Shown here piece by piece: positions 31,601 to 35,189 of a DNA stretch of 35,189 nt. The notes under the pieces were generated by a model, which saw only the letters and a program-made list of their open reading frames with translations, ran no database searches and was not told where the DNA came from. Position numbers and translations under genes: made by a program. How positions within the stretch are numbered: the stretch's first letter is position 1; each line of letters begins with the position of its first letter. Where the stretch lies: NCBI GenBank assembly GCA_003222945.1, contig QHXM01000096.1, positions 1 through 35,189 on the forward strand, given 5' to 3'. This stretch comes from Acidobacteriota bacterium (GTDB taxonomy: Bacteria; Acidobacteriota; Blastocatellia; Pyrinomonadales; Pyrinomonadaceae).

Positions 31601-33844
31601 ATGCGTAACAGAAAAGCCTTAATCGGTCTGACATTCATTTTATTGCTCGTGGCAGCAACAGCGATGAGCCTTGCGCAAGGCGTGATTGTGCCCGGACCAT
31701 GTCGCCGCTGCCCCGTGCCGCCTAGAACCGTCGCGCTTCCTCGCGCCCTGCCCGTCAAATCCATAAACATTGACACGAAGATAACGGGACAGGTCGCAAC
31801 CACGCACGTCGAGCAAGTTTTTCGCAACGACACGGACGCCACGCTCGAAGGCACTTACATCTTTCCAATCCCTGAGTCAGCCTCAATCGTTGAGTTCGCA
31901 ATCTGGGACGGAGACCACAAGCTAGTGGGCGAGGTGCGCTCGCGCGAAGAGGCTCGCAAAATTTACGACGAGATTGTACGCCGTCAGCGCGATCCGGGCT
32001 TACTCGAATACGCAGGCCGTGACCTATTCCAAGCGAGCATCTTTCCAATTCCTCCGCACTCGGATAAGAAGTTGGAACTGACTTACACGCAGGTCCTGAA
32101 AGCCGAATCGGGCACAGTCTCTTATCGCTATCCGCTTGGAATAGGACACAACCTTGCGCAGATAGGCGAAGTGACGGGTCGCGTTGACATAGAAGCCAAA
32201 GAACCGATTCGCAACATCTACAGCCCAAGCCACGATGTTGACCTGACGAATCACGGCTCGCGCAACGCGCGCGTATCGTTCGAGTCTAAAGCGGGCCGCG
32301 AGCCGCAGGACTTCCAACTCTTCTACACAATCTCGCGCGAAGACTTCGGCCTCTCGCTACTAACGCACCGCGAGCCTGGCAAGGACGGCTACTTTCTGAT
32401 GATGCTCTCGCCGAAAGATGACTGGTCCGAGAATGAGTACGCCGCAAAAGATATAGTCTTTGTGCTAGATACATCCGGCTCTATGAATGATGAAGGGAAG
32501 ATTGAGAAGGCTCGCTCTGCGCTTCTGTTCGGCATCAAGAGTCTGCACACGGAGGACCGCTTCAACGTCATCTCGTTCGCCGGTGAAGAGCATTTGATGG
32601 AGAGCGGGATGATCGCTGCGGACGATAAGGGTCGTGCGCGCGGCGAACAGTTTGTCAATAAACTTAAGGCAACGGGCGGAACGAACATCAACGACGCGCT
32701 TCATGCTGCGCTCAAGCAGTTTGATGGAAGCGACCGCCCGAAGATGCTGGTCTTCCTGACGGACGGCCTTCCAACGGTCGGCGAAACTAACATCGAGCGC
32801 ATCGTTGACAACGCTCGCTCATCGCGCGTGCAAGGCTTGCGGCTCTTTACTTTCGGTGTAGGCTATGACGTGAACACGGCGCTCTTGGATAAGCTTGCGG
32901 CTGAAAACGGAGGCGTAGCGGATTACGTCGAGCCGAAAGAGAATCTTGAAATCAAGGTCTCAAACTTCTTCGCTAAGATTAATTATCCTGTCCTGACAGA
33001 CCTTGCTCTAAACATGGGCGGCGTTCAGACAGACCTTGTCTATCCGCGCAACCTGCCGGACCTTTTCAAAGGCACGCAGATTACGTTGATCGGTCGCTAT
33101 CGTAATGATGAAGACCTGCAACGCATCAAGGTTGCGCTTACAGGCAAGGCGGGCAGGACACCTCGCACATACTCGTTTGAGAATCTGAGCTTCCCCGTAA
33201 GAGAAGAGAATAATGATTTTCTGCCCAGACTTTGGGCTACAAGGCGCGTAGGCTGGCTGATGGAGCAGATTCGCACGAACGGCGAGCAGAAGGAGTTGCG
33301 CGACGAGATAGTTGATCTTGGAACTCGCTACGGCATTGTCACGCCTTACACTTCATATCTTGCGCTTGAGAATAACGCACAGCCTGTAACGGTTGACGGG
33401 CGGCGTGATAGCCCTGGCTTCTCTGGAGGCAATGTATCGATGGACCAAATGAGAAACGCTCCAACTCAACGTACTGTTCAGGGTCTTTACAGCACCACGC
33501 CGAGCGTAGCCAAGTCCACGACGGGCGAGGCCGCAGTCGCAGAGAGCAAGCGTGCGCGGGCACAGCAGGAAAGTGTGACTATTGCATCTGACAAGGATGA
33601 TATTCCGTCAGCGGTCATGCGAAGCGTTGGCAACAAGACCTTCTACCTACGCGACGGCGTTTGGACCGACTCGGAGTTTAAGGCAGATGCCCGCAAACCC
33701 GAAACGACGCTCAACTTTGGCAGCGACGAATACTTCGCGCTCTTGCAGCGTGAGCCGCGCCTTGCGGAATACTTCTCGCTGGGCGAGCGCGTAGTCGTCT
33801 TATATGAAGGTCGCGTCTATCGCGTCAACGCTCAGACCAAGTGA
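31601..33844 (+). CDS. Exported VIT and von Willebrand factor A domain protein
   Basis: 747 residues. Signal peptide at 1-26 (LIGLTFILLLVAATAMSLAQ). VIT domain about 40-170 (ITGQVATTHVEQVFRNDTDA, GTYIFPIPESASI, EEARKIYDEIVRRQRDPGLL, FPIPPHSDKKLELTYTQVL). VWA domain about 283-460 with MIDAS motif DTSGS (Asp290), TGGTNINDALHAAL and FLTDGLPTVGETN. The C-terminal region (about 610-747) has no recognised fold. Bacterial VIT-VWA proteins resemble inter-alpha-trypsin inhibitor heavy chains and are presumed adhesion or matrix proteins; the role here is unknown. ATG 31601 with AAAGGAG upstream. A terminator-like hairpin follows. Confidence 0.92.
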   Translation: MRNRKALIGLTFILLLVAATAMSLAQGVIVPGPCRRCPVPPRTVALPRALPVKSINIDTKITGQVATTHVEQVFRNDTDATLEGTYIFPIPESASIVEFAIWDGDHKLVGEVRSREEARKIYDEIVRRQRDPGLLEYAGRDLFQASIFPIPPHSDKKLELTYTQVLKAESGTVSYRYPLGIGHNLAQIGEVTGRVDIEAKEPIRNIYSPSHDVDLTNHGSRNARVSFESKAGREPQDFQLFYTISREDFGLSLLTHREPGKDGYFLMMLSPKDDWSENEYAAKDIVFVLDTSGSMNDEGKIEKARSALLFGIKSLHTEDRFNVISFAGEEHLMESGMIAADDKGRARGEQFVNKLKATGGTNINDALHAALKQFDGSDRPKMLVFLTDGLPTVGETNIERIVDNARSSRVQGLRLFTFGVGYDVNTALLDKLAAENGGVADYVEPKENLEIKVSNFFAKINYPVLTDLALNMGGVQTDLVYPRNLPDLFKGTQITLIGRYRNDEDLQRIKVALTGKAGRTPRTYSFENLSFPVREENNDFLPRLWATRRVGWLMEQIRTNGEQKELRDEIVDLGTRYGIVTPYTSYLALENNAQPVTVDGRRDSPGFSGGNVSMDQMRNAPTQRTVQGLYSTTPSVAKSTTGEAAVAESKRARAQQESVTIASDKDDIPSAVMRSVGNKTFYLRDGVWTDSEFKADARKPETTLNFGSDEYFALLQREPRLAEYFSLGERVVVLYEGRVYRVNAQTK

Positions 33845-33885
33845 GCGAAGCTTAAACGGGTTGCATTCGCTGACCTTCTCCCCAT

Positions 33886-33930
33886 AGCCACGCGCTTTCA
33901 GTTTTTGTCGAAAGCGCGTGGCTTTGTCTT
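33886..33930 (+). terminator. Terminator-like hairpin after the VIT/VWA gene
   Basis: 33886-33899 pairs perfectly with 33910-33923 (14 bp, GC-rich, 10-nt loop), then TTGTCTTGTC. The U-tract is weak. The element lies before the start chosen for the next gene. Confidence 0.7.
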
Positions 33931-33991
33931 GTCATGCACGGGCTTGTTCGTGTACAAGGGTTGCAGAGAAGGCCGAACACCTAAAATTAAG

Positions 33992-34807
33992 ATGAACATT
34001 CAGTCGAAAATCCCCTTGAAGAGAGCAGGCGCTCTTCTTCTATTTATGACTCTGGCGAGCGTTGCTTTCGCTCAAGAGGGTTGGAAAACCGTTCAGAGCA
34101 CCGCGACCGGAAAAGATTTGAACGCAGTCTATTTCGTGGACCAGAAGCACGGATGGGTCGCAGGCGATGACGGGTTTGTGAGCTACACTTCGGACGGCGG
34201 CGCTACGTGGGCGCAGCAGGCTGTTGCGACGAAGGATTCAAAGCGCGGCTGGGTCGTAGGCTCCATCAGCAGCAAAGACGTTGTGGTTGACAGTCTGGTC
34301 ATCTACACGGACGACGGCGGAAAGAGTTGGCAGCGTCAGCATGTTCCGACCAGGCAGGAGTTGATTCACGTAGATTTCGCTGACGAGAAGCGCGGCTGGA
34401 TAGTCGGCGTCGGCGGAACTATCCTGCACACTTCGGACGGCGGCGCGACGTGGGCAGAGCAGTTGTCTAACACGAAGGCCACGCTCTATCACGTTGACTT
34501 TCGCAACGAACGAGAGGGCTGGGTTGTGGGAGAGCGCGGGACAATCCTGCGAACCATTGACGGAGGCTTGACCTGGATTCTGGTTGAAACGACTGCTCGC
34601 GGCACACTCTTGAGCGTCGCGTTTCCAGATGGGAACAATGGCTGGATAGTCGGGCGCGGCGGCGTCATCATGCGCTCTGGCGACGGCGGGCGCACTTGGG
34701 TTCAGCAGGAGAGCAGGACGAAGCAGAACCTTTACGCGCTCTTCATAGACAAGAAGATGGGCTGGAGTGTCGGCGGCAAGGGAACTATTTTGCAGTACGA
34801 GCGGTGA
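33992..34807 (+). CDS. YCF48-like beta-propeller exported protein
   Basis: 271 residues from ATG 33992. Signal peptide at about 11-28 (AGALLLFMTLASVAFAQ). The rest is repeated YCF48/BNR blades: NAVYFVDQKHGWVAGDDG, YTSDGGATW, HVDFADEKRGWIVGVGGTIL, HTSDGGATWAEQ, ERGTILRTIDGGLTW, FPDGNNGWIVGRGGVIM, GDGGRTW, KMGWSVGGKGTIL. Plant and cyanobacterial YCF48 assists photosystem II assembly; in non-phototrophs the family is widespread with unknown roles. The second blade looks shortened: TKDSKRGWVVG follows QQAVA directly, without the usual strand. An earlier in-frame ATG-less extension overlaps the terminator hairpin and is unlikely. Confidence 0.85.
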   Translation: MNIQSKIPLKRAGALLLFMTLASVAFAQEGWKTVQSTATGKDLNAVYFVDQKHGWVAGDDGFVSYTSDGGATWAQQAVATKDSKRGWVVGSISSKDVVVDSLVIYTDDGGKSWQRQHVPTRQELIHVDFADEKRGWIVGVGGTILHTSDGGATWAEQLSNTKATLYHVDFRNEREGWVVGERGTILRTIDGGLTWILVETTARGTLLSVAFPDGNNGWIVGRGGVIMRSGDGGRTWVQQESRTKQNLYALFIDKKMGWSVGGKGTILQYER

Positions 34808-34912
34808 ACCCGGTCTCAAACTGAACTGCCACCATTGTGTGAAGGGGATTACAGTTCAAACAGTCTCAGTCTGTATTAAATCCACGCGGATGAAGATTCT
34901 CGAAACGGAAAT

Positions 34913-35189
34913 GTGAACTCTGCGCTTGGAAAAATCGTCTCCAACATTGGAAATGTCGTCTCCGACGCTGGAGAAATCAATTCCGACAGTGGAAATATCA
35001 TCTCCGACAGTGGAAATGGAGACTTTGACACTGGAGAAATCATCTCTGACAGTGGAGAAGTTGTCTCCAACAGTGGAAAAATCAATTCTGACACTGGAAA
35101 TGTAAGCTCTGACAGTGGGAATAATGGTTCTGACGTTGGAAATGGCAGTTCTGACAATGCGGATGGAGGTTTTGTCAGTGGGAATGGAA
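34913..35189 (+). CDS. Possible repeat protein, partial (seven-residue repeats)
   Basis: One + frame is open from GTG 34913 to the window end and translates the 21-bp repeat into seven-residue units with consensus S-G-N/E-x-x-S-D (for example SGNIISD, TGEIISD, SGEVVSN). Many differences between units are synonymous in this frame (GGA/GGG, TCC/TCT, GTC/GTT/GTA), which favours it over the other frames. No convincing signal peptide or ribosome site is visible, and the minus strand is open too, so coding is uncertain. Confidence 0.3.
   Translation, partial: MNSALGKIVSNIGNVVSDAGEINSDSGNIISDSGNGDFDTGEIISDSGEVVSNSGKINSDTGNVSSDSGNNGSDVGNGSSDNADGGFVSGNG
34946..35189. repeat. 21-bp tandem repeat array, running off the window
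   Basis: Eleven full units of exactly 21 bp (34946-35176) plus a 13-base partial unit. The most conserved parts of each unit are GTGGAAA/GTGGAGA and TC(C/T)GAC. Units diverge more to the right. More AT-rich than the rest of the window. Confidence 0.88.

Noticed and set aside
34876-35157. Minus-strand ORF with SELxFPx repeats as a real protein
   Set aside because: Every frame of a stop-free 21-bp repeat stays open; differences among units look more synonymous in the + frame from 34913, and no start context supports the minus frame.
34946-35189. CRISPR array
   Set aside because: Units are contiguous 21-bp repeats with no unique spacers and no cas genes nearby.

Overview
This window looks like a chromosomal segment of a Gram-negative-type, peptidoglycan-building bacterium. 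The gene mix (dcw cluster, Hfq-like Sm protein, XdhC-family pair, TPM, VIT/VWA and YCF48-like exported proteins, CheY-like regulators with long linkers) suggests Acidobacteriota, perhaps Blastocatellia. That placement is an inference from gene content and protein style, since no rRNA gene is present. No tRNA, IS element, phage gene or CRISPR array was recognised.

Layout. Positions 1-1246 (minus strand) hold a two-gene unit: a ZIP metal transporter followed by a TPM-domain protein cut by the left edge. A 350-bp divergent region carries a strong sigma70-type promoter and three 10-bp-spaced GTGG boxes that fit a MraZ operator. Positions 1597-19058 are a division/cell-wall cluster in the order mraZ, rsmH, ftsL, ftsI, murF, mraY, murD, ftsW, murG, murC, murB, ftsQ, ftsA-ftsZ. 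No murE is present between ftsI and murF. Positions 19355-23659 hold an Hfq-like gene, pdxA, a response regulator, a secreted protein with a GspG-like C-terminus, and a second response regulator with a long acidic linker. Positions 23782-30117 hold valS-nadC (ATGA overlap), a secreted coiled-coil protein, and two XdhC-family genes flanking a Mpo1-like (DUF962) gene. Positions 30214-34807 hold an MFS exporter, a VIT/VWA protein and a YCF48-like protein. The right edge is a 21-bp tandem repeat.

Three observations stand out. First, ftsA and ftsZ form one uninterrupted reading frame of about 807 codons. It keeps the FtsA C-terminal amphipathic helix and a Shine-Dalgarno sequence with GTG/ATG at the FtsZ start, so both a fusion and free FtsZ could be made. 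Second, at least a dozen gene junctions carry hairpins whose arms are short tandem arrays of a 7-nt (once 8-nt) word. The word differs from site to site while the architecture is shared, and several arrays run into coding sequence and supply the C-terminal tails of MurD, FtsW and MurB. Third, murG lacks the block that should encode its first glycine-rich loop and is frameshifted there, and FtsQ appears shortened. These must be separated from assembly error before biology is claimed.

The cluster covers most of the lipid II pathway (MurB, MurC, MurD, MurF, MraY, MurG) plus the divisome (FtsL, FtsI, FtsW, FtsQ, FtsA, FtsZ). MraZ is placed to autoregulate the whole set from the upstream promoter.
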